From Deltaproteobacteria bacterium (GTDB lineage Bacteria > Desulfobacterota > Desulfobacteria > Desulfobacterales > Desulfobacteraceae), in contig JAQIBP010000054.1 in NCBI GenBank assembly GCA_027858995.1, positions 1-64,000 of the forward strand: a stretch of DNA of 64,000 nt. Direction: 5' to 3'. The notes below the pieces were generated by a model, which did no database searches, was not told the DNA's origin, and saw only the letters and a list, made by a program, of their open reading frames with translations. Shown here in pieces: positions 25,728 to 34,907 of this stretch (position 1 is the stretch's first letter; each line of letters starts with the position of its first letter). Both the position numbers and the translations under genes were made by a program.

Positions 25728-25755
25728 AAAATACTACAAAGTGGTAGAATGTCAA
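25728..25755 (-). promoter_or_regulatory. nifU-nifS promoter with palindrome in the spacer
   Basis: On the minus strand, TTGACA (25750-25755), 16-bp spacer, TATTTT (25728-25733). The near-palindrome TACCAC-TTT-GTAGTA (25732-25746) fills the spacer and touches the -10. It matches the CCAC-N3-GTGG core of the cysE promoter. A separate inverted pair, GGTAT and ATACC, lies just upstream at about 25760-25782. Confidence 0.55.
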
Positions 25756-25838
25756 TAAAGGTATTCTATTTATATGATACCAGATTTTTACCATTTTAAT
25801 GCCATTATGGATAGTGCCTGAACAAAATTTTAAAATTT

Positions 25839-26552
25839 TCAGTTTAAATCCACAGGCAGGTAATTTCTCACTGTAATCATCTTAGTATCAATCATGGTAT
25901 CCCTTACAATGATCTCAACACCATTTTCTGCAACTTTTTTCAATTTTTGAGCATATACCTTATCAATCATTGCTGCCGGTTTAAACGAATTTGCATCCAT
26001 ACGCTGAACCAGAAAAAAAATCACTCCTCTATGGCCTTCAGAGACAAGGTGTTCAAGTTCATCAAGATGCTTTTGTCCCCTTGTTGTAACTGCATCGGGA
26101 AACATTGCCACTCCATTTTCAACCAGGGTGCAGTTTTTTATCTCCACATAACACCTTTTTTTATCCTCTTTTTCCAAAAGCAGGTCAAGTCTTGTATGGC
26201 TGCTTGTTTTCACCTCGGCTTTTATATTTTTATAGCCTGACAACTCTTCTATCAGGTCATTTTCAATTGCCTGCTTCACAAGCTTATTTGGAATCTGGGT
26301 ATTAATTCCTATCAGAGTCTGCGGTGCTTTAATCAACTCCCAGGTATATTTATATTTTCTTTTAGGATTATCACTTTCAGACAGCCATACCTGTGATCCC
26401 GGCATGGCACACCCTTTCATGGAGCCGGAATTCGGGCAGTGGGCTGTCACTTTTTCACCGGTTTCAAGCTCAATATCAGCAAGAAAACGTTTATATCGTT
26501 TTATTAAATTTCCAGTGATTAACGGCGGTAGCAAAAAACCTCTATATTTCAA
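25839..26552 (-). CDS. sfsA: DNA/RNA nuclease SfsA
   Basis: A 237-residue protein of standard SfsA length. It has RYKRFLADIELETGE at the N-terminus, CPNSGSMKG in the OB-like half, and the nuclease core around LDLLLEKEDKKRCYVEIKN with GVAMFPDAVTTRGQKH. SfsA was first seen as a sugar fermentation stimulation factor and has a PD-(D/E)XK-like nuclease fold. It stands next to the TIGR02757 gene on the same strand. Confidence 0.94.
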   Translation of the reverse strand: MKYRGFLLPPLITGNLIKRYKRFLADIELETGEKVTAHCPNSGSMKGCAMPGSQVWLSESDNPKRKYKYTWELIKAPQTLIGINTQIPNKLVKQAIENDLIEELSGYKNIKAEVKTSSHTRLDLLLEKEDKKRCYVEIKNCTLVENGVAMFPDAVTTRGQKHLDELEHLVSEGHRGVIFFLVQRMDANSFKPAAMIDKVYAQKLKKVAENGVEIIVRDTMIDTKMITVRNYLPVDLN

Positions 26553-26572
26553 ATCATCACCCCTTTATGCTT

Positions 26573-27379
26573 TCAGTCATGGATAAATTGAGTCAACTGG
26601 TCAATGTTCATATCTCTTTGAATGCCAAACCGGGTCAAACAAAAATCATATTTAACAGGATCATTACTTTCAAACTTTTTAAATCCCTTAGTAATTTCCA
26701 GTGCTGTTTTCATATCAGCACTTCTTCTTTGGGTAAATCCGAGCAGCCTTCCTATTTTATGCATATGGGTGTCCAAAGGCACTATCAACTGGGAAGGATT
26801 GATTTTTTTCCACCCCCCGGGATCAACAAGATCTTCTCTTACCATCCATCGCAAATATAGCAGGCTCCTTTTACAGGCACTCTTTTTTTGCGGATCTGCA
26901 AGGAGATGCCCTGCATTTGAGTTTTTATCAATCTGATGTGAAAAAAAAACAAGACCTGGTAAAATATTCTCATCTTCAGAACTCCATCCTCCGTAAAAAC
27001 AATTTTCCAGGGAATCAAATCTTTTTAAAACCTTCCTGATCCCCCATAAAAGATTGATCAAATGGACGTCTTTTGCAAATCTGTATTGAAAATTTTTAAA
27101 ATCATTTTCAATGTCTTTTTTTCTCATCTCCATGAGATAATCAAAGGGGCATGGCCCAAGTTTATCAAGTACACGGGCCACTATTTTCATAATTTGTTCA
27201 ACACGCCCATAGGCAAAACAGGCTGCAATAAGCCCTGCTATCTCGCGATTTTTCTTTTCTCTGTAATTATAGAGAAATAGAAGCGGATCAGGGTCTACAT
27301 ACTTCCGCTGATTATACTTCAAATAAATACTTTCCAGTTTTTTCTTTAAATCAGTCATTCTATTGTTTACATTGGTCAT
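26573..27379 (-). CDS. TIGR02757/DUF2400 family protein (HhH glycosylase-like)
   Basis: A 268-residue protein of the DUF2400/TIGR02757 family, distantly related to helix-hairpin-helix DNA glycosylases. Recognised segments are LLFLYNYREKKNREIAGLIA near the N-terminus and LIVPLDTHMHKIGRLLG near residue 200. I place the start at 27379, where AAAGG sits six bases upstream. That ribosome site is part of the dispersed repeat, so a longer reading into the repeat is rejected. The function is not established. Confidence 0.85.
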   Translation of the reverse strand: MTNVNNRMTDLKKKLESIYLKYNQRKYVDPDPLLFLYNYREKKNREIAGLIAACFAYGRVEQIMKIVARVLDKLGPCPFDYLMEMRKKDIENDFKNFQYRFAKDVHLINLLWGIRKVLKRFDSLENCFYGGWSSEDENILPGLVFFSHQIDKNSNAGHLLADPQKKSACKRSLLYLRWMVREDLVDPGGWKKINPSQLIVPLDTHMHKIGRLLGFTQRRSADMKTALEITKGFKKFESNDPVKYDFCLTRFGIQRDMNIDQLTQFIHD

Positions 27380-27380
27380 T

Positions 27381-27434
27381 AAGACCTTTGAATAACATCC
27401 CCTTTTGCCCAATTGCCACGGAATATGAAAATGA
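27381..27434. repeat. Dispersed palindromic repeat, copy B (half element)
   Basis: About 54 bp match 1331-1385 with two differences, then similarity stops at GATCATCATC. Only the left arm is present. It supplies the ribosome binding site of the adjacent TIGR02757 gene. Confidence 0.7.
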
Positions 27435-27552
27435 TCATCATCAGACATCAATATCGCACACAATATACATATTAATACATATTAAATCAATATTTGCATA
27501 TCAGGGAACATGGTGAATTTATAAATGGTTTTGCTTATGGAGTTTGTTGATA

Positions 27553-28332
27553 TTAATCAGTCAATGAATTTATTTTTAAAAGCCTGAGAAGATAAATCAG
27601 CAGAAGAACCCCTGATATGGTGATGCCTGCTGCTGCATTAAAGGAGACTTTATAGGCATAGACATCAGGCCTGCCTGTTGCAATGAGAAAATCTGTTATG
27701 GGACCAGCAATAAAGAACCCTGCTATTCCCCAGCTCAAGAAAAGTGTGGCATTGAAAATACTGAAAAGCGTACCTCGTCTATCTGGTGGAATTAGTTGTG
27801 ATGCAAGCTCATAGGAGGAGGCAAGAATAGCGACTTCAGAAAAACCCATGAGAAAACTCGCTATGCGTATCCAGGGTAATGATTCTGCAATCCCAATTAT
27901 GATTAAAGAGATTGCTGCAGCAATTGATGCAACTATTAGATAACCATAATTTCCTATTTTACGTGCTGCCCATGCAGATATTATTCCAAATATAATCATT
28001 GCAATGGATTTAATATTTACCACATGGCTTAAAACAATGCTTGAAAGGTCAAGACCTGATTTCAGGGACAGGTATTGGGGAAATGTGACAGCTATTGAGT
28101 TTCGCCCGAAATGGATAAGAGCCATGGCAGTTATAAAAACAATAAAGATAGAGGAGTTAAAATCTCCTGTTAAAGTCTGGCTGCTCTCATGCTCATTTAC
28201 TTTATTTATACCACCTTCAGGTATTAAGAACATTGGGAAAATAGAGATAATCATAATTCCAGCTGAAAGAAAAAAAAGCGAGCCTTCATAAAAACCCCAG
28301 CCTGGATAGGAGGAACCAAAATTAGCAAACAA
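27553..28332 (-). pseudogene. MFS transporter, 5'-truncated
   Basis: A 259-residue frame equivalent to roughly the C-terminal 60 percent of a 12-TM major facilitator. Six or seven hydrophobic segments are visible, with the loop motif PPDRRGTLFSIFNATLF typical of the second half. Stop codons (TAG TAA) lie directly upstream in frame, and no N-terminal half is found in any frame nearby. It is probably a remnant. A functional half-transporter is unlikely. Repeat copy B lies close by, suggesting local rearrangement. Confidence 0.7.
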
Positions 28333-28358
28333 TAAAAATTACTATGCCTGGTTTAAAA

Positions 28359-28559
28359 TTATTGATATACAATCAGGTTGCACAAAGGATAATGTTTTGA
28401 TTTAAGCAACTTCGGTTGGCAAAGTCTTGCCATAGGGTCTGATGGGTCCATATATCCCTCTCCTGCTCTTGTGGCTGAACATGGATTAAATGCTGGAAAG
28501 ATTTCACAGGGCATGGGAACAGCATAAAATACAAGGGAAAAAATAAGAACAGTGATCAA
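28359..28559 (-). CDS. Short hydrophobic reading frame of unknown status
   Basis: A 66-residue frame with a non-ATG start, an N-terminal hydrophobic stretch (LIFSLVFYAVPMPCEIF) and four cysteines. It overlaps the start of the next plus-strand gene by a few bases. I recognise no family. It may be part of the decayed transporter region or a small membrane peptide. Confidence 0.15.
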   Translation of the reverse strand: MITVLIFSLVFYAVPMPCEIFPAFNPCSATRAGEGYMDPSDPMARLCQPKLLKSKHYPLCNLIVYQ

Positions 28560-29487
28560 AGAGGCATATATTAATAGAATTTCAAAGGAACTCAGTTTAA
28601 TTACTCTTTTTCCTCCAATAAAAGGTTTTAGTGATTTTATCGGGACCTGGGTCTATCAAAAAGAGAAGACATTTATTGTGGATGTTGGTCCTGCAGTAAC
28701 TGCCCAATCCCTGATTAAAGCTCTGAAGAATATGGGCATCCAAAAATTGGATTATATTTTGCTGACCCACATACATATCGACCATGCAGGCGGGCTTTGT
28801 GAAGTAGCAGAACAATTTCCAGATGCATTGATTGTCTGCCATGACGGCGGCATAGAACATCTTGTGGATCCTGCCCGGTTATGGAAAGGATCTGTTAAAA
28901 CATTAGGCAATGCAGGTATAGCCTATGGTGAAATCAAACCGGTTTCTCAAAATCGATTTCTGGGTGCACAACATTTTCTCTCAGAAACAGTCAATGCTGT
29001 TATCACGCCTGGTCATGCACCGCATCATGCAAGTTATCAAACAGAACAATATCTTTTTGCAGGCGAGGCAGGCGGCGTATGCATATCTATGGGCTCAGGA
29101 ACTGATTCAAAAAAAGAGTATATGCGCCCGGCCACGCCTCCCAGGTTTTTTATGGATGTCTATATAGAAAGCCTGGAAAAGCTGATTTCCCTGAATCCAA
29201 AAACCATCTGCTATGGCCATTTTGGTTATAAAACATATGCAGTAAAAAGATTAAAACGACATAAAGAACAACTGTTTTTTTGGAAAAAGACCATTCAACA
29301 GGAAGTGGAAAAAACCGGGAATGAGAATATTGTAGAAAATTGCATTCAAAGCCTTTTAAAACATGATCCGCTGATGGCGGTATTTTCCGAAATGACACAG
29401 AATATGCAAAAACGTGAATATGGGTTTTTGAAAAACAGTGTAAATGGATTTCTTGGATACTTAAAAACCACTGCTGATAATTCTTAG
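28552..29487 (+). CDS. Metallo-beta-lactamase fold hydrolase
   Basis: A 311-residue MBL-fold protein with the metal motif LLTHIHIDHAGGL (HxHxDH) near residue 75 and a later GHAPHH histidine, followed by YGHFGY. The C-terminal helical part resembles glyoxalase II-like or quorum-lactonase-like hydrolases, but the substrate cannot be told. The GTG at 28552 lacks a clear ribosome site and the true start may be a few codons downstream. It stands alone, before a thioesterase gene with its own promoter. Confidence 0.85.
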   Translation: MIKEAYINRISKELSLITLFPPIKGFSDFIGTWVYQKEKTFIVDVGPAVTAQSLIKALKNMGIQKLDYILLTHIHIDHAGGLCEVAEQFPDALIVCHDGGIEHLVDPARLWKGSVKTLGNAGIAYGEIKPVSQNRFLGAQHFLSETVNAVITPGHAPHHASYQTEQYLFAGEAGGVCISMGSGTDSKKEYMRPATPPRFFMDVYIESLEKLISLNPKTICYGHFGYKTYAVKRLKRHKEQLFFWKKTIQQEVEKTGNENIVENCIQSLLKHDPLMAVFSEMTQNMQKREYGFLKNSVNGFLGYLKTTADNS

Positions 29488-29540
29488 AGGTCACAACACA
29501 TTACACCCTTGACACTCTGTACTATATTGACAGCAGGTGC

Positions 29541-29570
29541 TTGACAAAATCTGAGATGCCATATTAATAA
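29541..29570 (+). promoter_or_regulatory. Sigma-70-like promoter of the thioesterase gene
   Basis: TTGACA (29541-29546), 18-bp spacer, TAATAA (29565-29570), 36 bp before the ATG of the thioesterase. It may also serve the downstream hsd genes, which follow after only 15 bp. Confidence 0.45.
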
Positions 29571-29606
29571 TAAAGACAGATAAAAATATCAGGGGGCCTT
29601 GCATAC

Positions 29607-30113
29607 ATGAAAACACAAAAACACTCACAGGATTCCAGCATAACCATATCAAGGGTCATGCTTCCGGAAGATGCCAATCCCGCAGGAATTGTCCATGGCG
29701 GAGTCATCATGAAGGAGATAGATAACGCTGCCGGGGTAACTGCCACAAGACATACCCGTAAAGTCTGCGTCACAGCATCCATTGACCGGCTGGATTTTCA
29801 CAAACCAGCATTTATAGGAAATCTTGTCACCATAAAAGCTGTAATTAACATGACCGGCCGGACATCCATGGAAATCGGTGCCAGGGTGGAAACAGAGGAT
29901 CTTATGACTGGTGTAAAAACCCATCTGGCATCAGCTTACCTCACTTTTGTAGCCTTGGATGACAATCACAGGCCTGCTGAGATACCGCCCCTGAAACTCA
30001 TAACAGAGGAAGACCTTCGTAGAAATCGTGAAGCCCTTGACAGGCGGGGAAGCAGATTGGCAGAGAGAAAAAGGGAATTGGAGTGTCAATCAGACACCAG
30101 TAAATGTACATAA
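29607..30113 (+). CDS. Acyl-CoA thioesterase, hotdog fold (YciA/BFIT type)
   Basis: A 168-residue hotdog-fold protein with the family core LPEDANPAGIVHGGVIMKEID, in which Asn and the HGG loop bind the thioester. The TSMEIGARVETED strand follows. It hydrolyses acyl-CoA to free acid and CoA in the cytoplasm. It lies 15 bp upstream of hsdM on the same strand, probably by chance of transcription rather than function. Confidence 0.92.
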   Translation: MKTQKHSQDSSITISRVMLPEDANPAGIVHGGVIMKEIDNAAGVTATRHTRKVCVTASIDRLDFHKPAFIGNLVTIKAVINMTGRTSMEIGARVETEDLMTGVKTHLASAYLTFVALDDNHRPAEIPPLKLITEEDLRRNREALDRRGSRLAERKRELECQSDTSKCT

Positions 30114-30128
30114 TTCAAAAGGACACAC

Positions 30129-32516
30129 ATGAACCACGCTGTACACAACAAAATTGTATCTTTTATATGGTCTATTGCCGATGACTGCTTGAGAGATGTT
30201 TATGTCAGGGGTAAATACCGTGATGTTATTCTGCCCATGGTTGTTTTACGCCGTTTGGACACGCTGCTGGAGCAAAGTAAAAATAAAGTACTTAAAGAGT
30301 TGACCTTTCAGCAAAATGACATGGGTTTGACTGAGCTGGATGACAGCGGCATGAAAGAAGCTTCAGGCTATGTGTTTTATAATACAAGCAAGTGGACTCT
30401 AAAAAAATTATTCAATACCGCCACAAACAATCAGCAGATACTGCTTGCAAATGTCGAAGATTATCTTAACGGCTTCAGCGCTAATGTTAAAGAAATTGTT
30501 GATAAATTCAACCTGAAAACCCAGGCGCAGCATATGGCAGCCAAGGACATACTGCTGGATGTTCTGGAAAAATTCACATCACCTTTTTTAAACCTCACTC
30601 CCCATGCAAAGGAAAACCCTGATGGAAATATTATGCCCGCACTTTCCAATCTGGGAATGGGATACGTGTTTGAAGAGTTGATCAGAAAATTCAATGAAGA
30701 GAATAATGAAGAGGCTGGTGAACATTTCACTCCCAGGGAAGTAATTGAGTTGATGACCCATCTGGTATTTGATCCGGTCAAGGAGAGACTGCCGATTGTT
30801 ATGACTATTTATGACCCTGCCTGCGGTTCTGGGGGCATGCTTACTGAATCACAAAATTTCATAACAGATAAAGCTGGCACCATCCGCTCCACAGGGGATA
30901 TCTACCTCTACGGCAAAGAAATCAATGACGAGACCTATGCAATCTGTAAATCTGACATGATGATAAAAAACAATAATCCAAAAAACATTCGTGTTGGATC
31001 AACCCTTGCAACAGATGAGTTTGCCGGCGATCGTTTTGACTTTATGCTATCAAATCCACCCTATGGGAAAAGCTGGGCAAGTGACCAAAAGTTTATCAAA
31101 GACAATGGCAATGTCATTGATCCCCGTTTCAGGATTGAACTTTGCAACTATTGGGGGCAGCCTCAAACAGTGGATGCGGTCCCACGCTCCAGCGATGGTC
31201 AGCTTCTGTTTTTAATGGAAATGATCAGTAAGATGAAGAGCCTTGATTCAAGCCCTGAAGGTTCACGTATCGCTTCGGTTCACAATGGTTCCAGCCTTTT
31301 TACAGGAGATGCAGGCAGCGGAGAAAGCAATATACGCCGTCATATTATTGAAAATGATATGCTGGAAGCTATTATCCAGCTGCCTAATAATTTGTTTTAT
31401 AACACCGGTATCACAACCTATATCTGGCTGCTTTCCAATAATAAACATAGCAATCGCAAAGGCAAAGTTCAGCTCATCGATGCTCGCAGGCTTTTTCAAA
31501 AACTGCGTAAAAACCTGGGCAACAAGAATTGTGAATTTTCCCAGGAACATATTCATAAAATTGTCAAAACCTGTATAAATATGGAGAATATTGAACCTGA
31601 AATTGATAATAATACAATTGCTTCCAAAGTTTTTAATAATAGTGATTTTGGCTTTCACAAAGTTGCCATAGAGCGGCCGGACAGGCGCAAAGCACAATTC
31701 ACAGCAGAGCGGATCAATTCTTTAAGATTTGACAAGACTCTGCTTGAACCCATGCAGTGGATTTATAATAAGTTCAAAGATGCTGTATATACCCCGGGAA
31801 CTCTGGCTGATAATGAAAAAGATATCCTTGCCTTTTGTGAAGAGAAAGAAATAAGTCTCAATGCCAGAAACCGTAAAAAATTGCTCAGCCCGACTCTCTG
31901 GCTTAAGCACCTGAACCTTGTAGAGATAGCAAAAGCACTCATGACTGCTGTTGGAGACAAAGAATTTGACGATTATAACCAGTTTAAAAAATTGGTGGAC
32001 AGGCAGCTGAAAGCACAAAAGAAAAAACTTTCTGCAACAGATAAAAAATCAATTTTAAAAGCTGTGAGCCGGTATGATCAAAACAGTAAAAAAATTATTA
32101 AAAAGAAGATTAATTTTTCTGGTGACAAACTTGAAACACTTTTGTATCATCTAAGATGCAGTGATAAAGACCTGCCGAATTTTGGATATTACCCTGAAAA
32201 AAAAGAAGGGGAATATATTATTTATGAAACCTGTACAGATCTGCGGGATCATGAATCCATACCTCTTGGACTGGATATACATCAATACTTTTTAAAAGAA
32301 GTACAGCCCCATATTTCAGAAGCGTGGATCAACCTTGATTCAGTGAAAATCGGTTATGAAATAAGCTTTAATAAATACTTTTACCGCCATCAACCTTTAC
32401 GCAGCATGGAAGAAGTTGCCCAGGACATCCTGACTCTTGAGCAGCAGGCAGAAGGATTGATGGCTGATATTCTGGGTATTGATGTGGCAGAGGTATCAGG
32501 AGTGGATCATGACTGA
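30129..32516 (+). CDS. hsdM: Type I restriction-modification methyltransferase subunit HsdM
   Basis: A 795-residue adenine-N6 DNA methyltransferase. The HsdM N-terminal helical domain (about 5-170) is followed by the SAM motif DPACGSGGML near residue 227 and the catalytic NPPYGKSW near residue 307. It is longer than classical HsdM (about 520) by a C-terminal, lysine-rich extension, as in other roughly 800-residue members. With HsdS it methylates the host recognition site. The end overlaps hsdS by 8 bp. The start follows AAAAGGACAC. Confidence 0.95.
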   Translation: MNHAVHNKIVSFIWSIADDCLRDVYVRGKYRDVILPMVVLRRLDTLLEQSKNKVLKELTFQQNDMGLTELDDSGMKEASGYVFYNTSKWTLKKLFNTATNNQQILLANVEDYLNGFSANVKEIVDKFNLKTQAQHMAAKDILLDVLEKFTSPFLNLTPHAKENPDGNIMPALSNLGMGYVFEELIRKFNEENNEEAGEHFTPREVIELMTHLVFDPVKERLPIVMTIYDPACGSGGMLTESQNFITDKAGTIRSTGDIYLYGKEINDETYAICKSDMMIKNNNPKNIRVGSTLATDEFAGDRFDFMLSNPPYGKSWASDQKFIKDNGNVIDPRFRIELCNYWGQPQTVDAVPRSSDGQLLFLMEMISKMKSLDSSPEGSRIASVHNGSSLFTGDAGSGESNIRRHIIENDMLEAIIQLPNNLFYNTGITTYIWLLSNNKHSNRKGKVQLIDARRLFQKLRKNLGNKNCEFSQEHIHKIVKTCINMENIEPEIDNNTIASKVFNNSDFGFHKVAIERPDRRKAQFTAERINSLRFDKTLLEPMQWIYNKFKDAVYTPGTLADNEKDILAFCEEKEISLNARNRKKLLSPTLWLKHLNLVEIAKALMTAVGDKEFDDYNQFKKLVDRQLKAQKKKLSATDKKSILKAVSRYDQNSKKIIKKKINFSGDKLETLLYHLRCSDKDLPNFGYYPEKKEGEYIIYETCTDLRDHESIPLGLDIHQYFLKEVQPHISEAWINLDSVKIGYEISFNKYFYRHQPLRSMEEVAQDILTLEQQAEGLMADILGIDVAEVSGVDHD

Positions 32517-33879
32517 GTTACAAACCATGATGCCGAGATATGAGAAGTATAAGGATTCCGGGGTGGAATGGATTGGGGACATCCCGACACAGTGGAGTAC
32601 AAATCGTTTGAAATTTATTTCCAAAATGTTTGTTAGTAATGTTGATAAGAACATTAAAAAATTAGAAATCCCAGTAAAATTATGTAATTACGTTGATGTT
32701 TATAAAAACAATTATATTACAAACAATCTTCTATTTATGCAGGTAACTGCTACGGGAGAAGAAATCATCCGTTTTAAAATTAAAATCGGTGATGTATTAA
32801 TAACTAAAGATTCTGAAGATTGGTTAGATATTGGAGTACCTTCACTTGTAAAATATGAAGAGCCTAACCTTTTATGTGGTTATCATTTAGCTATTATTAG
32901 AGCTTATCATCAAATTTGTGGTGAATTTTTATTTTGGTCTCTATTAGCTCAATACAATAGAATTTATTTCAGTATTATGGCAAATGGAGTTACTCGTTAT
33001 GGAATTTCGCAGGGAGTCATTAACAATACGTGGCTATTATGCCCACCATACCAAGAACAAATTACCATAGCCACATTTCTAAATTGCAAAACAGCCAAAA
33101 TTGACCAGGCAATAGCCATTAAAAAAAAACAGATCAATCTGCTCAAAGAGCGTAAACAGATTCTAATTCAGAATGCTGTCACCAAAGGGCTTGACCCTGA
33201 TGCTCCCATGAGGGATTCAGGTGTGGAATGGATTGGGGAGATACCAAGACATTGGAAGATGAAGCGGGCAAAGTATTTATTTACTGAGGTAGATGAACGC
33301 TCAACAACGGGTAAAGAAGAATTGCTTTCGGTTTCACATATAACCGGAGTCACGCCTCGTTCGGAAAAAAATGTAACAATGTTCCTGTCTGAAAATTATA
33401 CAGGGTCAAAAACCTGCCAAAAAGATGATCTTGTTTTTAATATTATGTGGGCATGGATGGGTGCATTGGGTGTTTCTGACAGGTCTGGAATTATCAGTTC
33501 TTCTTATGGCGTTTTCAGACAGCAGGAGAAAAACAGTTTTAATTCAAAATACCTTGAATATTTACTTAAAACCACAGGGTATATTGAGCATTATTGCAGG
33601 GTGTCTACAGGGTTGCATTCATCACGTCTTAGGTTTTATGGTCATATGTTCTTTAATATGGAAATAGGTTTTCCAGATAGAAAAACACAAGATGAAATTA
33701 TCACTCACATCCAGACCCAATCCACAAAAATCAACAAAGCAATTGCTTTGCAGGAGCAGATGATAGATAAACTAAAGGAGTACAAAGCTACTTTAATCAA
33801 TAGTGCAGTTACCGGTAAAATCAAAGTGCCGATGCAAAATGAAGCAAACACAGCGGATTTAAAGGCCATAAAGCCATGA
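32509..33879 (+). CDS. hsdS: Type I restriction-modification specificity subunit HsdS
   Basis: A 456-residue specificity subunit with two target-recognition halves. Each begins with a near-identical motif (DSGVEWIGDIPTQW near residue 16 and DSGVEWIGEIPRHW near residue 238) and ends in a helical spacer (INLLKERKQIL and IDKLKEYKATLI). ATG 32509 lies within the hsdM stop (ATGACTGA). The recognition sequence cannot be predicted by eye. It overlaps the next gene by 4 bp. Confidence 0.95.
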   Translation: MTELQTMMPRYEKYKDSGVEWIGDIPTQWSTNRLKFISKMFVSNVDKNIKKLEIPVKLCNYVDVYKNNYITNNLLFMQVTATGEEIIRFKIKIGDVLITKDSEDWLDIGVPSLVKYEEPNLLCGYHLAIIRAYHQICGEFLFWSLLAQYNRIYFSIMANGVTRYGISQGVINNTWLLCPPYQEQITIATFLNCKTAKIDQAIAIKKKQINLLKERKQILIQNAVTKGLDPDAPMRDSGVEWIGEIPRHWKMKRAKYLFTEVDERSTTGKEELLSVSHITGVTPRSEKNVTMFLSENYTGSKTCQKDDLVFNIMWAWMGALGVSDRSGIISSSYGVFRQQEKNSFNSKYLEYLLKTTGYIEHYCRVSTGLHSSRLRFYGHMFFNMEIGFPDRKTQDEIITHIQTQSTKINKAIALQEQMIDKLKEYKATLINSAVTGKIKVPMQNEANTADLKAIKP

Positions 33880-34907
33880 GTGATATTAAACAGATTGAAA
33901 TTTATCAAAGCAGTGACGGGCAGACTCAAATTGAGGTACGTCTTGAGCAGGATACCATCTGGCTGTCCCGGATGCAGATGGCTGAGCTGTTTGACAAAGA
34001 TTCAGACACCATAGGTATTCATCTGAAAAATATCTATAAATCAGGAGAACTGGACAAACCTGCAACTACCGAGGAATCCTCGGTAGTTCAAAAAGAGGGC
34101 AGACGTCAGGTTCGCAGGAAAGTCATGTTCTACAATCTGGATGCCATTATCTCAGTGGGATATCGAATTAATTCCAAAAAAGGAACCCGGTTTCGTATCT
34201 GGGCAACACAACGATTAAAAGAGCATCTTGTGCAGGGCTACAGCATTAACCAGCAGCGCTTTGAGAAGAATGCAGATGAGTTGCAGCATGCATTGGCCCT
34301 GATTCAAAAAGCAGCCTGCTCACCTGCCCTGGCAACAGATATGGGAAAAGGGCTTGTGGATATTCTGGGTCGATATACTCAAACTTTTTTATGGCTCCAG
34401 AGATATGATGAAGGATTATTAAGTGAGCCGGAAGGCAGGATCGGCGGGGAATTGGCAACCCCTGAGGATGCCATGGCTTCTCTTACCAAACTTAAAAAAC
34501 AGCTGATTACCAGAAATGAGGCTTCTGATCTTTTTGCCAAGCCTTCCGGTGGAAATGGTATTGCATCTATATTTGGGAACCTTGATCAAACTGTATTTGG
34601 TAAACCTGCCTACCCGACAATTGAAAGTAAGGCGGCCCACCTGCTCTATTTTGTGGTGAAGAACCATCCATTTATTGATGGTAACAAGCGCAGCGGTGCG
34701 TTTTTGTTTATAGATTTTCTGCACCACAACAACCATCTGATGGATAAAACCCGCCAGCCGGTGATTAATGATACAGGTCTTGCCGCTCTAACACTGTTAG
34801 TGGCTGAATCTGATCCAAAGCAAAAAGATACTCTGATCAAACTGATAATGAATTTGCTTAGCAACCCAAATCAAAAAGGGGAATCCCATGGTCAGCCAAA
34901 CCAATGA
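33876..34907 (+). CDS. RhuM-family protein with Fic/Doc domain, inside the hsd operon
   Basis: A 343-residue protein. Residues 5-125 resemble the RhuM virulence family, with IWLSRMQMAELFDKD and an INSKKGTRFRIWATQRLKEHL segment. Residues 190-330 form a Fic/Doc domain with motif HPFIDGNKRSG (His264 to Gly274). This is the Doc-like GNKR form rather than GNGR, so it may transfer a phosphate or AMP group. It overlaps hsdS by 4 bp and hsdR by 20 bp, so it is translated with the restriction system. A toxin-like guard or modifier of the system is plausible but unproven. Confidence 0.88.
   Translation: MSDIKQIEIYQSSDGQTQIEVRLEQDTIWLSRMQMAELFDKDSDTIGIHLKNIYKSGELDKPATTEESSVVQKEGRRQVRRKVMFYNLDAIISVGYRINSKKGTRFRIWATQRLKEHLVQGYSINQQRFEKNADELQHALALIQKAACSPALATDMGKGLVDILGRYTQTFLWLQRYDEGLLSEPEGRIGGELATPEDAMASLTKLKKQLITRNEASDLFAKPSGGNGIASIFGNLDQTVFGKPAYPTIESKAAHLLYFVVKNHPFIDGNKRSGAFLFIDFLHHNNHLMDKTRQPVINDTGLAALTLLVAESDPKQKDTLIKLIMNLLSNPNQKGESHGQPNQ

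Noticed and set aside
27380..27463. N-terminal extension of the TIGR02757 protein into the repeat
   Set aside because: The extension is encoded by the dispersed repeat and is not family sequence; a ribosome site precedes 27379.
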